Shown piece after piece: positions 8,983-17,644 of a stretch of DNA of 64,000 nt. This DNA comes from Flavobacteriia bacterium. GTDB lineage: Bacteria; Bacteroidota; Bacteroidia; Flavobacteriales; Flavobacteriaceae. Within the stretch, counting starts at the first letter, position 1. Each line of letters opens with the position of its first letter. The DNA is taken from the NCBI GenBank assembly GCA_004293165.1, contig RDYL01000006.1, forward strand, positions 1 through 64,000, in the 5' to 3' direction. The notes under the pieces were generated by a model. The model ran no database searches. It had not been told where the DNA came from and saw nothing but the letters and a program-made list of their open reading frames with translations. The position numbers and the translations under genes are program-made.

Positions 8983-10008
8983 TTATAAATATTTTTTAAT
9001 CACATGAAGTTTTCCTTTTCCAGCTGGAATTTGCCATGTATCTTTATTCCACTTACTATTTCCTTCAATGATTATAGGACCACTAGGCGTAATTGCAATA
9101 TCCCATCCCACTGTTCTAACTTGAGGCACAATATGCGCAGCTTCTGTAACCAATTGCTTTATTTCATTCCAAAATGGAACTTTTAAACCTAAAATTTGTT
9201 GTTTTGTTGAAGGATGTATTTCATGATAACTATCACAAGAAGATCTTTTTCTTATACCTCCTGAAATTACAACTCCTGTTTCACTATCAATCTCTGCTGC
9301 TAAATTACCTGCTGAATAATTATCTATAGGACAATCTACACTAATACGAAATACCGAACCAATAATATCTACTCTATTTTCATCATTAAGTAAGGTTATC
9401 ATTCTTATTGTATTAACCGCCGATGGAGAAATATTTGCGATACTTTCATGCTGTACTATAAAATCTTCAAAATAAAAGTATTCATTTTCCTTAAAATGGT
9501 TTTTTAAAAAAGTAATTAGTTCTTCATCTCCAATCATTATACTATTTTCTTTTTTTTGAACTTGGAAAATTCGCACACCCTTTCCTCCCGAACTTTCTGG
9601 ATTTTTAATCACAATTTTTTGATTAATTCGTTCCAAAATAACGGTTGTGATGATATCCATATCTTTTTGGGTATATAAAAAAGCTGGATTACAGAATTTA
9701 TTAAACGTTTTGAAAAATGTCTTTTTATTATCAACCTCATCAATAAAATCTTTATGATTCATTTTATTGTGAAACTTATACATAATACCCATTGTTGCAT
9801 ATTCTTTCTTCTGCTCTTTATTTTTTCTATAGAATTGGAAATTATAATAGTCTACAAATGAAGAACCATACCATAATGAGTTTATTACCATTCTTATACA
9901 CAAAAATAGTTTGTTATACCCTTTTTTTGAAGTACAATTGATTGATTTTATTAAATCTTTATAATCCGTCTTCAAAATAAAAAAACCTAAATATAGAATA
10001 TTTTTCAT
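8983..10008 (-). CDS. Sugar-transfer associated ATP-grasp protein
   Basis: A 341-residue protein with an ATP-grasp fold. The glycine-rich phosphate loop NPESSGGKGVRIF lies at about 136-148, a lid-region acidic stretch (EYFYFEDFIVQHE) follows, SAVNTIRMIT is near the middle, and the metal-binding end VGWDIAITPSGPIIIEGN is at about 300-317. This is the pattern of the ATPgrasp_ST family, which sits in polysaccharide loci next to sugar transferases. ATP-grasp enzymes join a carboxylate to an amine or thiol, so a role in decorating a sugar with an amino acid is plausible but not shown. It ends 16 bases before the PglC-like gene. Confidence 0.82.
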   Translation of the reverse strand: MKNILYLGFFILKTDYKDLIKSINCTSKKGYNKLFLCIRMVINSLWYGSSFVDYYNFQFYRKNKEQKKEYATMGIMYKFHNKMNHKDFIDEVDNKKTFFKTFNKFCNPAFLYTQKDMDIITTVILERINQKIVIKNPESSGGKGVRIFQVQKKENSIMIGDEELITFLKNHFKENEYFYFEDFIVQHESIANISPSAVNTIRMITLLNDENRVDIIGSVFRISVDCPIDNYSAGNLAAEIDSETGVVISGGIRKRSSCDSYHEIHPSTKQQILGLKVPFWNEIKQLVTEAAHIVPQVRTVGWDIAITPSGPIIIEGNSKWNKDTWQIPAGKGKLHVIKKYL

Positions 10009-10014
10009 TGCTTG

Positions 10015-11217
10015 TTACTTGTTATTAAAAGTATTTATAATACTTGCAAACCTTTTGGTTAATATGGATTCATCATAAGTAGTTTCAGCTAATTTTCTAC
10101 TATTATCACCCATAATCTTTAGTAAATTAGGATGATTTTTCCATTCCATGATAAGTTCAAATAATTCATTTGGATTTTCTGGGTCTACAAAAGCACCACA
10201 ACTATTTTCCTCTACCATTTTTTTTGTCCAACCATTTGAATTTACTATTATTGGTTTACCAGCAGCTAAAGAATCAAATAATTTATTTGGTGAATTAGTA
10301 CTTAAAATTGGAATATTTAGAAATGGGACAACCGAAATATCACAAACATTTACTACTTCACTTGTCTCTTTCATTGCTAATCTTTCGTAAAAAAATACAT
10401 TTGTTAATTTATTACTTTCAGCGAATAATTTTAAAGTTTTTTCTGCTTTTCCTTCTCCTAAAAGAATAAAATCAACATCCATTATTCCTTTATCATGAGC
10501 AATTTTTGCAGCTTCAATAAAATATTGAAGGCCATTTGCAATACCCATTGTACCAAAATGAATTACTTTAAAAGAATTTTCTCTAAGTTGTAACTTTTTA
10601 ATACAATCTTTGCTTTTTTCTCTTGGCCAAAAATGTTCTTTCTTAGCCATATTGGGAATCATTGATACTTTATCAGATGAAACATATTTAATAACACCAT
10701 CATACATACCTGGAGATAAAGCAACTATATGGCTTGCATTTTTATAGATTGTTTTTTCAAACCAAATAGCTATTTTTTTTACTAAAGAATTTTTAAGCCC
10801 CCCCATTTGTATAGGCACTTCTGGCCACAAATCTCTAACTTCAAAAACAAAAGGAATACCTTTGATTTTTTTTAATAATAGGGCGGGAAGTCCAACTGAT
10901 AAGGGTGTAGATGTAGCAATAACTAAATCAATATTTTTATGTTTAAAAACTTCAAAAGAAGATTTGTACATAAAATTAAAAAATGATTTAATCCGCATAG
11001 GAATACTCATTTCATTTGAATAAGCATTTTTCAAATAAACTATATTAATACCGTCTATATAGACTTCTTCTCTATTGGATGCTGTTATTTTTTTATTTTG
11101 AGTAATAACTGTAACTTCATGCCCCTCCTTTAAAAGTTGCTGAACAATAAAATAAATACGAGTAGCTCCGGGTTCTCTCGGAGTTTTAAAGTATTGGTGT
11201 ATATAAAGAATTTTCAT
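10015..11217 (-). CDS. Glycosyltransferase family 4, WbuB-like
   Basis: A 400-residue GT-B transferase. The N-terminal domain opens with KILYIHQYFKTPREPGATR, typical of WbuB-type enzymes (N-acetylfucosamine or related sugars). VFEVRDLWPEVP at about 122-133 is the acceptor-side landmark, and the C-terminal half has HFGTMG and the donor-binding stretch SPNKLFDSLAAGKP. It probably adds one residue of the lipid-linked repeat unit at the cytoplasmic membrane; donor and acceptor are unknown. It follows the next glycosyltransferase with no gap and precedes the ATP-grasp gene by 6 bases. Confidence 0.9.
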   Translation of the reverse strand: MKILYIHQYFKTPREPGATRIYFIVQQLLKEGHEVTVITQNKKITASNREEVYIDGINIVYLKNAYSNEMSIPMRIKSFFNFMYKSSFEVFKHKNIDLVIATSTPLSVGLPALLLKKIKGIPFVFEVRDLWPEVPIQMGGLKNSLVKKIAIWFEKTIYKNASHIVALSPGMYDGVIKYVSSDKVSMIPNMAKKEHFWPREKSKDCIKKLQLRENSFKVIHFGTMGIANGLQYFIEAAKIAHDKGIMDVDFILLGEGKAEKTLKLFAESNKLTNVFFYERLAMKETSEVVNVCDISVVPFLNIPILSTNSPNKLFDSLAAGKPIIVNSNGWTKKMVEENSCGAFVDPENPNELFELIMEWKNHPNLLKIMGDNSRKLAETTYDESILTKRFASIINTFNNK

Positions 11218-12351
11218 TTATTCTATTTTAGTATAAATATCATTAAGCATTTTAGAATTGTATGTCCACGAAAAGTCTAAAGCATGATTATAAGCATTTT
11301 TCGAGATTTCATTGTAATTTTCTTTTATTTTTTGAATAGCTTCTGCTATTTTTTCATGTTCTTTTGGCATTACTGAAAAACCAACTACTCCTTCTTCGTA
11401 ATTTCCGTCAAATCCTTGGCCTTTTGTATAAACCACTGGCAACCCTTGAGTCATTGCTTCTACATATACTAATCCAAAAGATTCTTTAAATGAAGGCACC
11501 ACTAAAAGATTCGAATTCCTATATATTTTTAATAATTGTTCCTTATCTGAAATAAAACCTACAAATCTAACTTTTATACCTTTTGCTTCTTCTTGCAATT
11601 TATCTTTAAGATAACCTTCACCTACAATTGTAAGTTGGAAGTCAATACCTTTTTCTTTTAATATTTTACAAGCTTTAATTAATGCACTACAATTTTTATT
11701 TTCACGAAGCTTACCAACGAAAAGAATTTCTATGCAATTACTGTTTTTAGACTCATCAAAATATCTATTTTTAATCCAAAAATCATTCACTCCGTTAGGA
11801 ATAACTTTAATCTTATCTTTCAGTTGCTCAAATTGAAATGTTGTTAAGCATTCTCTTAATTGTATGTTCTTATAAGCTGGTGATAAAACCATTATTGATT
11901 CAGCACTATTTAATATTTTGAAACCTATTTTTCTAAAAAAAATAGATTTTTTCATGAATATATTTATATCTGTATTTCTAACTGTAACAACATAAGGAAT
12001 AGCTTTCTTTTTAAATAATAAAAAGGAAATAATGCCATTAGATATTAACGAATGTGCATGGGTAATTGTTATTTTATCATTTTTTACTTTTTTATTAAAA
12101 TCCTTATAAATGGAAAACATTTTTAATGGCCAGAAATATCTTTCAAGATTTGAAAAAGCTTTGGAAATTGTATATAAAATATTTTTAGATTCACAATAAT
12201 CGCTATTTATTTTATCTTTTTTGTTTATTGGAATATATACAGTTTGATGAATTGAAGCATTCATATCCCTTAAGGACATAACTAACTCTTCATGTAACTT
12301 ATTAGTAAGAAAATAGGAATTAATATGTACTAAATTTATCTTATTTTCCAT
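11218..12351 (-). CDS. Glycosyltransferase family 4
   Basis: A 377-residue GT-B protein. VTVRNTDIN is in the N-terminal half; IPNGVNDFW, ILFVGKLRENKN and the E-x7-E donor motif ESFGLVYVEAMTQGLP lie in the C-terminal half. No signal peptide or membrane segment is seen, so it is a cytoplasmic or membrane-associated transferase. Its ATG shares one base with the TAA of the preceding deacetylase (TAATG), a sign of translational coupling. The sugar is not predictable. Confidence 0.9.
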   Translation of the reverse strand: MENKINLVHINSYFLTNKLHEELVMSLRDMNASIHQTVYIPINKKDKINSDYCESKNILYTISKAFSNLERYFWPLKMFSIYKDFNKKVKNDKITITHAHSLISNGIISFLLFKKKAIPYVVTVRNTDINIFMKKSIFFRKIGFKILNSAESIMVLSPAYKNIQLRECLTTFQFEQLKDKIKVIPNGVNDFWIKNRYFDESKNSNCIEILFVGKLRENKNCSALIKACKILKEKGIDFQLTIVGEGYLKDKLQEEAKGIKVRFVGFISDKEQLLKIYRNSNLLVVPSFKESFGLVYVEAMTQGLPVVYTKGQGFDGNYEEGVVGFSVMPKEHEKIAEAIQKIKENYNEISKNAYNHALDFSWTYNSKMLNDIYTKIE

Positions 12352-13211
12352 TATGCTACTACAGAATTGAAACTAACTAAATCTAAACTTTTCTTTGCTT
12401 CAAGAAATGCTGTTGATTTCAAAAATTGGTATTCTATAACTCTTTCATCTGTTAACTTTGTGTTTTCTAATTCAGTTATATCAATAGATGGATGACAAGG
12501 TATCTCTAAAATTGCATTCTCAAATTTTGCCAAAGGATTTTTTACCAAAGCTTTAAAAACATCAATAGCATTATGAGAACTTGTAACCAACATCCCTTCA
12601 GGGCTCTTAAAATATTTATTAATTTGATTTTTATTATTTTTAAGGTATTGCTCCACTAGCAAACGTTTAATTCCAAATTTTTGGATATCAAATAAACCAG
12701 GAACAATTACTTTTCCTGAATTTTGTATATAGTGCTTAACATAAAAACGAATTCCTTTTGGCTTTTGAGTTTCTTTTCCAAAATCCAATAATGCTTTAAA
12801 AACTACTGGAATTCTATTAAGTCCTTGGTGGGAATCAAAGTGTGTTATATTGTCTCCTAAAATATCATAAAGCTTTGCATATTGGTTTTTCAACTCTAAT
12901 AATACTTCTTCTTTTTTAATTAAATTTTTCTTTGCTCTACTCTCTAATTCTTTTTTAGAATGAAAATTACCCTTTTTATCAACTAAAGAAGATACTTCAT
13001 CAATAGAAGACGTTGGTTTTCCTTCCGTTAAATTAAAATGAAGTCCAATACTAATATTTGGGATTTTAAGTAACTCTATTGCCTCATTTGCATAAGGCAT
13101 ATTTACCATTACTGTTGTAGAAGTAATAGTTCCTAAATGCATTAATTCTGTTATTGCATTATTTATTGACTTTGTCATTCCAAAATCGTCTGCGTTGATA
13201 ATTATTTTCAT
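12351..13211 (-). CDS. YdjC/ChbG-family carbohydrate deacetylase, copy 2
   Basis: A 286-residue protein of the YdjC (ChbG/HpnK) family, metal-dependent deacetylases of N-acetyl sugars. Visible ligands are the Asp pair in INADDFGMT (5-13), His58 in GLHFN, the THFDSHQG motif at 123-130 and a late IPCHPSID. The family is usually 250-300 residues. It overlaps the upstream paralogue by 4 bases. The two proteins share the first eleven residues but one (Met versus Phe at position 12) and the STTVMVNMPY stretch, so they arose by duplication. A role in removing an acetyl group from a glycan intermediate is inferred from family and context. Confidence 0.85.
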   Translation of the reverse strand: MKIIINADDFGMTKSINNAITELMHLGTITSTTVMVNMPYANEAIELLKIPNISIGLHFNLTEGKPTSSIDEVSSLVDKKGNFHSKKELESRAKKNLIKKEEVLLELKNQYAKLYDILGDNITHFDSHQGLNRIPVVFKALLDFGKETQKPKGIRFYVKHYIQNSGKVIVPGLFDIQKFGIKRLLVEQYLKNNKNQINKYFKSPEGMLVTSSHNAIDVFKALVKNPLAKFENAILEIPCHPSIDITELENTKLTDERVIEYQFLKSTAFLEAKKSLDLVSFNSVVA

Positions 13212-14062
13212 TTTTTTAAATCTTTAAAGCTAATTAATTGAAACTTATTGAGGCTATTTTTAAAACTTTCAGACTTCAATATTTCGAACTCTTGTAGTCT
13301 TTTATTAGTTAATTTTGTCTTTGGCAAATCTGTAATTGATGTAGCTGGATGGCAAGGAATTTCAATATATAACTTTTCTAAAGCAATTAATTTTTCCAAA
13401 GCTTCAAAAGTATCTACTTTTTTTAAATTTATATTTAAAAGTTCCCCTTCAGGCATTACATAATATTTGCGAAAAGCAACATTATATTTTCTATAATACA
13501 ATTCTGTTATATATCTTTTTATTCCAAACTTAAAAATATTTTTAATTCCAACAACCTCAGGAACTATAGCATCAGTAATAAACAAATGATGAGGTGAACG
13601 TAAACCTAATACTATGTTTTCTTTCCCTAAAGATAAAAAAGCATTTGAAATGGGCTTATATTTATGTACTCCTTGATGCGAATCCATATGAGTTAAACGA
13701 TCTCCTACACGCTGTTTTAATAATAAAATTTGAGCCTTTAATTCTTTATAAACGTCATTAACATTTATTTTTCCTTGTTTACTCCTTTTTCTTAATTCTT
13801 TAAATTCATAAAACTCTCCCGTTTCACTATTCACAATTGTTGAAATTTCTGACGCATCTAAAATAGGCTTTCCTTGAGTTATATTAAAATGCAGACCAAT
13901 GCCAAAATTAGGATATTCTAATAATTTATCTACCTCTTCCCAATAAGGCATATTAACCATAACGGTTGTAGAGGTTAATGTTCCCTTTTTAGCTAATGTG
14001 AATACTGCTTCATTTACCGACTTTGTAAAACCAAAATCATCAGCATTGATAATTATTTTCAT
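13208..14062 (-). CDS. YdjC/ChbG-family carbohydrate deacetylase, copy 1
   Basis: The first of two tandem YdjC-type genes, 284 residues. The same metal and catalytic positions are kept: NADDFGFT at 6-13, GLHFN at 56-60, THMDSHQG at 124-131 and IPCHPATS near the end. The central region differs clearly from copy 2 (for example VVGIKNIFKFGIKRYITELY here), which suggests different substrates rather than a fresh duplication. It follows the SGNH gene by 35 bases. Confidence 0.85.
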   Translation of the reverse strand: MKIIINADDFGFTKSVNEAVFTLAKKGTLTSTTVMVNMPYWEEVDKLLEYPNFGIGLHFNITQGKPILDASEISTIVNSETGEFYEFKELRKRSKQGKINVNDVYKELKAQILLLKQRVGDRLTHMDSHQGVHKYKPISNAFLSLGKENIVLGLRSPHHLFITDAIVPEVVGIKNIFKFGIKRYITELYYRKYNVAFRKYYVMPEGELLNINLKKVDTFEALEKLIALEKLYIEIPCHPATSITDLPKTKLTNKRLQEFEILKSESFKNSLNKFQLISFKDLKK

Positions 14063-14097
14063 TTTTTATAAAATTATGTTCATTAAATAAATAATAA

Positions 14098-15012
14098 TTA
14101 CTGATCAAGATTAATCCATTGTGCAATTTCTTTACTAATTAATAATGAAGATTCTTTATATAAATGACTACCGTCTGTAAATATATATTTTCCCTGATTA
14201 TTATTAAACACCTTAAATTTAACACCATTTTTTTTTGCCAAAAAAGATATTTTTTTATCAAAATCTGGAAATGCCTTAAATTGTCTCTCTAAAATAGAAT
14301 TATGAACAGGTAGTCTTACAATATAAACTTTACCATGGCTTTTTAAAAAAGTTATAGTTTTTTCTAAATACTCATATCTTTTTTTTGAAAAATGATATTT
14401 AGCCGAATATCCTTCTTCCTGCAATTTTAGTTTTAGTCTTTTATTAATTGAAGAAGTATCCATTTCTAAATTAACTTCTAGCCAACCATCGTCATGTAAA
14501 AATCCTTCACCTCGAATTTTGTTCAAAAAAAGTTTCTTGTAAAAAGTTTCTTGTCTATGAAGTATATATTCAAAATTTGGATTACAAGAAACACATTCAA
14601 TATTAGCCAAAAAAGAGCTATTCTCTATAAAAAGACTTTCATCATTTGGATTATCTGTATTAGAAGATATAGAACCTGGATCAACAGATATAATAAAAAC
14701 ACCATCCTTTACAGTTTCATCTACTTTATTCTTAATACTCTTGTAATAGGCTGGGCCATAAGGTGAATAATTTGCTGCAAAAGAAAAATTATACATTTTA
14801 TTCTTTTTATTAATCAACTCATCATTAAAAACCGATGGAACCAATCCTTGCGCTGCTCTTGAGTTACCAATAATTAATGAGTTTTGTTTTGGTGAAGATA
14901 CCCTTCCATAATAAAAATCAAAACTCCCAAAACTAAATGAATAAACATATATTCCAATAATAAATAATAATGGAATAGAAAAATAGACAATCTTTTTAAA
15001 AAATTTTTTCAT
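14098..15012 (-). CDS. SGNH-like membrane-anchored protein, partner of MBOAT
   Basis: A 304-residue protein with one N-terminal membrane anchor (about 8-26), then an SGNH-hydrolase-like domain. Block I is seen as LIIGNSRAAQGL (45-57), a central asparagine in NFSFAANYSP, and a C-terminal DGSHL (about 280-284) that supplies the Asp and His. The nucleophile block is GNSR rather than GDS. It follows the MBOAT gene by 3 bases. MBOAT and SGNH pairs (AlgI with AlgJ/AlgX, PatA/PatB) carry acyl groups across the membrane and place them on a glycan, so this is probably the periplasmic O-acyl transferase or esterase of the pair. Sequence similarity to named members is weak. Confidence 0.65.
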   Translation of the reverse strand: MKKFFKKIVYFSIPLLFIIGIYVYSFSFGSFDFYYGRVSSPKQNSLIIGNSRAAQGLVPSVFNDELINKKNKMYNFSFAANYSPYGPAYYKSIKNKVDETVKDGVFIISVDPGSISSNTDNPNDESLFIENSSFLANIECVSCNPNFEYILHRQETFYKKLFLNKIRGEGFLHDDGWLEVNLEMDTSSINKRLKLKLQEEGYSAKYHFSKKRYEYLEKTITFLKSHGKVYIVRLPVHNSILERQFKAFPDFDKKISFLAKKNGVKFKVFNNNQGKYIFTDGSHLYKESSLLISKEIAQWINLDQ

Positions 15013-15015
15013 AAT

Positions 15016-16458
15016 TTAGAATTGAAAATAAATAAAATCTTGCTCTTTACCTGCAAACAGAAAAATAGAAATAATAATTATAAAATAAAAACACCATTCT
15101 AAAAAGCGGTAATTATTATATTTTAAATTTTGAAGTGCATATTCACCTGTTCGGCCTATCCATTCTATGAGAATAAAGAAAATAATTAATACTATTACAA
15201 CGTATGATAAAATTGGTATATCCGAAAGGTTAAGAAATGGGGATTCAAAAATTTTCTTAATATAGCTAAAAGCATGCTCTAAATTATCTGCTCTAAAAAA
15301 TATCCAAGCAAATACAGTTAAAGTGAATGTTAAAAACATATTTAAAGCATCTCTAAAAGATGGAAAAAACCTTCCTTTAGCAACTATTTCAAAATTATTT
15401 CTATTATTATTTGTCAATAATAATGGCATAAAATACAATGCGTTCAAGAAACCCCATACAATAAAAGTCCAATTTGCCCCATGCCAAAAGCCACTTACAA
15501 TAAATATAATAAAAGTATTTCTAACTTTCATCCACATACCTCCTTTACTACCTCCTAATGGAATATATAAATAATCTCTAAACCAAGAAGAAAGTGAAAT
15601 ATGCCATCTTCTCCAAAATTCCGCTATATCCCTAGAAAAATATGGAAAAGAAAAATTCCTTAACAATTCAATGCCAAATAATCTCGAAGTTCCTAAAGCA
15701 ATATCCGAATAACCAGAAAAATCACAATAAATTTGAAAAGTGAAAAATATTGCTCCAAGAATTAAAGAACTTCCAGAATAATCATTATAATTATTGAAAT
15801 ATAAATTTGCAAATTCAGCACAGTTATCTGCAATTACCATTTTTTTGAATAGCCCCCATAGTATTTGCTTAAGACCATCAACTGCTTTATAGTAATCAAA
15901 ATTCCTCTTTCTTTTTATTTGCGGTAACAAATGAGTTGCACGTTCAATAGGTCCTGCAACTAATAGAGGAAAATAACATACAAAAAGAGAATAATCCACA
16001 AAATTTCTTTCTGGTTTTATCCTATTGTAATAAATATCAATTACATACGATAAACCGTGAAATGTATAGAATGATATTCCAACCGGTAAAATGATATTTA
16101 AAGTAAAGTAACTAGCCTCAAAACCAAAAAAACTAATAAAATTTATAAAAGATTCAGCAAAAAAATTGTAGTATTTAAAAACTCCTAAAAATCCTAAATT
16201 AATAATTATACTTATCCAAAACCATAATTTTTTATTTACTTTAGAACTTGATTGCGACATTTTAATAGCAGTAAAATAATCCAAAATAGTTGAAAAAATC
16301 AATAAAAATAAAAATCTATAATCCCAACAAGCATAAAAAAAATAACTAGCTATAATTAATAAAAAATTTTGTTTTACTATACTTTTTTTAGCTATAAACC
16401 AATATAAAAGAAAAACAATAGGCAAAAAAACAGCAAAACCATAAGAATTGAATAACAT
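15016..16458 (-). CDS. MBOAT-family membrane O-acyltransferase (AlgI/DltB-like)
   Basis: A 480-residue polytopic membrane protein with about ten to twelve helices. The MBOAT landmarks are there: PVGISFYTFHGLSYVID at 125-141, GPIERATHLLPQ at 169-180, DFSGYSDIALG at 246-256, AEFWRRWHISLSSWFRDYLYIPLGG at 279-303 with His286, and the catalytic His326 in SGFWHGANWTF. The family moves acyl groups from acyl-CoA across the cytoplasmic membrane. With the SGNH-like gene after it, it should O-acetylate the polysaccharide made by this operon. Confidence 0.93.
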   Translation of the reverse strand: MLFNSYGFAVFLPIVFLLYWFIAKKSIVKQNFLLIIASYFFYACWDYRFLFLLIFSTILDYFTAIKMSQSSSKVNKKLWFWISIIINLGFLGVFKYYNFFAESFINFISFFGFEASYFTLNIILPVGISFYTFHGLSYVIDIYYNRIKPERNFVDYSLFVCYFPLLVAGPIERATHLLPQIKRKRNFDYYKAVDGLKQILWGLFKKMVIADNCAEFANLYFNNYNDYSGSSLILGAIFFTFQIYCDFSGYSDIALGTSRLFGIELLRNFSFPYFSRDIAEFWRRWHISLSSWFRDYLYIPLGGSKGGMWMKVRNTFIIFIVSGFWHGANWTFIVWGFLNALYFMPLLLTNNNRNNFEIVAKGRFFPSFRDALNMFLTFTLTVFAWIFFRADNLEHAFSYIKKIFESPFLNLSDIPILSYVVIVLIIFFILIEWIGRTGEYALQNLKYNNYRFLEWCFYFIIIISIFLFAGKEQDFIYFQF

Positions 16459-16513
16459 ATTTTATTATTTTAAGATTTATTAAAAGTTTGAAAAAAAATT
16501 AATTTATATAAAT

Positions 16514-17641
16514 TTATAAAAACGACTTTATAAATTTAATAATTCTTTCAGTTCTTCTTTCTATACTAAATTTTTGTGCATGTTCAATAGCATGTAATGA
16601 CATTTTATCTCTTAATTGTTCATTTACTAATAGTTTTTCTAGTGCTGTTCTAATTTGAGAAATATCATTTGGATCAACTAAAATTGAAAAATCTGAAGTA
16701 CATTGCACTCTTATTTCAGGAATATCAGATGAAATTATAGGTAATCCACAAGCCATTGCTTCAATTATAGCGTTACTAGAGCCTTCGTGCTGCGTTGGTA
16801 AAACAAAGATATCCGAAGCTGATAAAAGTTCAGGAACACAACTTCTAGGTACTTTCTGTTTGAAAACAATATCTGTGCTTTCTGGATTTTGTTTTCCTTC
16901 CCCTACCATAACTAGACCAATGTTCTCAATTCCTTCAGCTGCTTTAACCAATCTTAGAGGCCCTTTGTTTTCTATAAAATGTCCTAAAAACATAACTAAT
17001 GTTTTATTTTGAGGTAAATTATATTTTTCTCTAAGCTCATTTATATTTTCCCTTTTATAATACACTTCAAAATCCACCCCATTAGGCTCTACAATAATTT
17101 TATCTTGAGAAACTTTCATATCTATCAATTTCTCTTTTATCAATTCAGAAACAGCTATAAAACCATCTATTTTATTGAAAAATTTCGTATATGTATTCTT
17201 ATTATACCATTTTTGTACTAATTGGATATTTCTATTTTCACCTACAGCTGCAATAAATGGCTTATTATATTTTTCTAATGCCTCTACACCTAATAATGCA
17301 TTTTTTATAAAATGACAATACACTACATCAAACTCAATTTTATTTTTCTTTATAATACGTTGTATTGCATTTACTTGTATTTTACGAGCAATTGTATAGG
17401 TATTAAAACTTCCTATTTGTTTAGTGGATAAAGAAGTAAATAATGGACGGTAAACCTTTGCTAATTCATTACCATATACTACTTTTTTAAATTTTATTTT
17501 TCTTGGCACTAATTGAAAAGGCGCAATAACAATTACTTCATGCCCTAGTTTTGCAAATTGTTGCACTAAATTGTATACAAAAACTCCATTAGTAGGATGT
17601 TGTTCCGATGGGTAATTATCTGATATTATTAATATTTTCAT
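16514..17641 (-). CDS. Glycosyltransferase family 4
   Basis: A 375-residue GT-B transferase. The N-terminal domain begins KILIISDNYPSEQHPTNGVFV; the C-terminal half has VEPNGVDFE, VMFLGHFIENKGP and the donor motif EGSSNAIIEAMACGLP. This resembles the GT4 transferases of teichuronic and other exopolysaccharide loci. It sits 3 bases after the Wzy-like gene and 55 bases before MBOAT. It probably adds a hexose or uronic acid to the repeat unit; the specificity is open. Confidence 0.9.
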   Translation of the reverse strand: MKILIISDNYPSEQHPTNGVFVYNLVQQFAKLGHEVIVIAPFQLVPRKIKFKKVVYGNELAKVYRPLFTSLSTKQIGSFNTYTIARKIQVNAIQRIIKKNKIEFDVVYCHFIKNALLGVEALEKYNKPFIAAVGENRNIQLVQKWYNKNTYTKFFNKIDGFIAVSELIKEKLIDMKVSQDKIIVEPNGVDFEVYYKRENINELREKYNLPQNKTLVMFLGHFIENKGPLRLVKAAEGIENIGLVMVGEGKQNPESTDIVFKQKVPRSCVPELLSASDIFVLPTQHEGSSNAIIEAMACGLPIISSDIPEIRVQCTSDFSILVDPNDISQIRTALEKLLVNEQLRDKMSLHAIEHAQKFSIERRTERIIKFIKSFL

Positions 17642-17644
17642 AAC

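Noticed and set aside
12351..14062. Two adjacent similar deacetylase genes as one gene split by a frameshift
   Set aside because: Each is full length with its own start, complete set of metal motifs and stop, so they are tandem paralogues.
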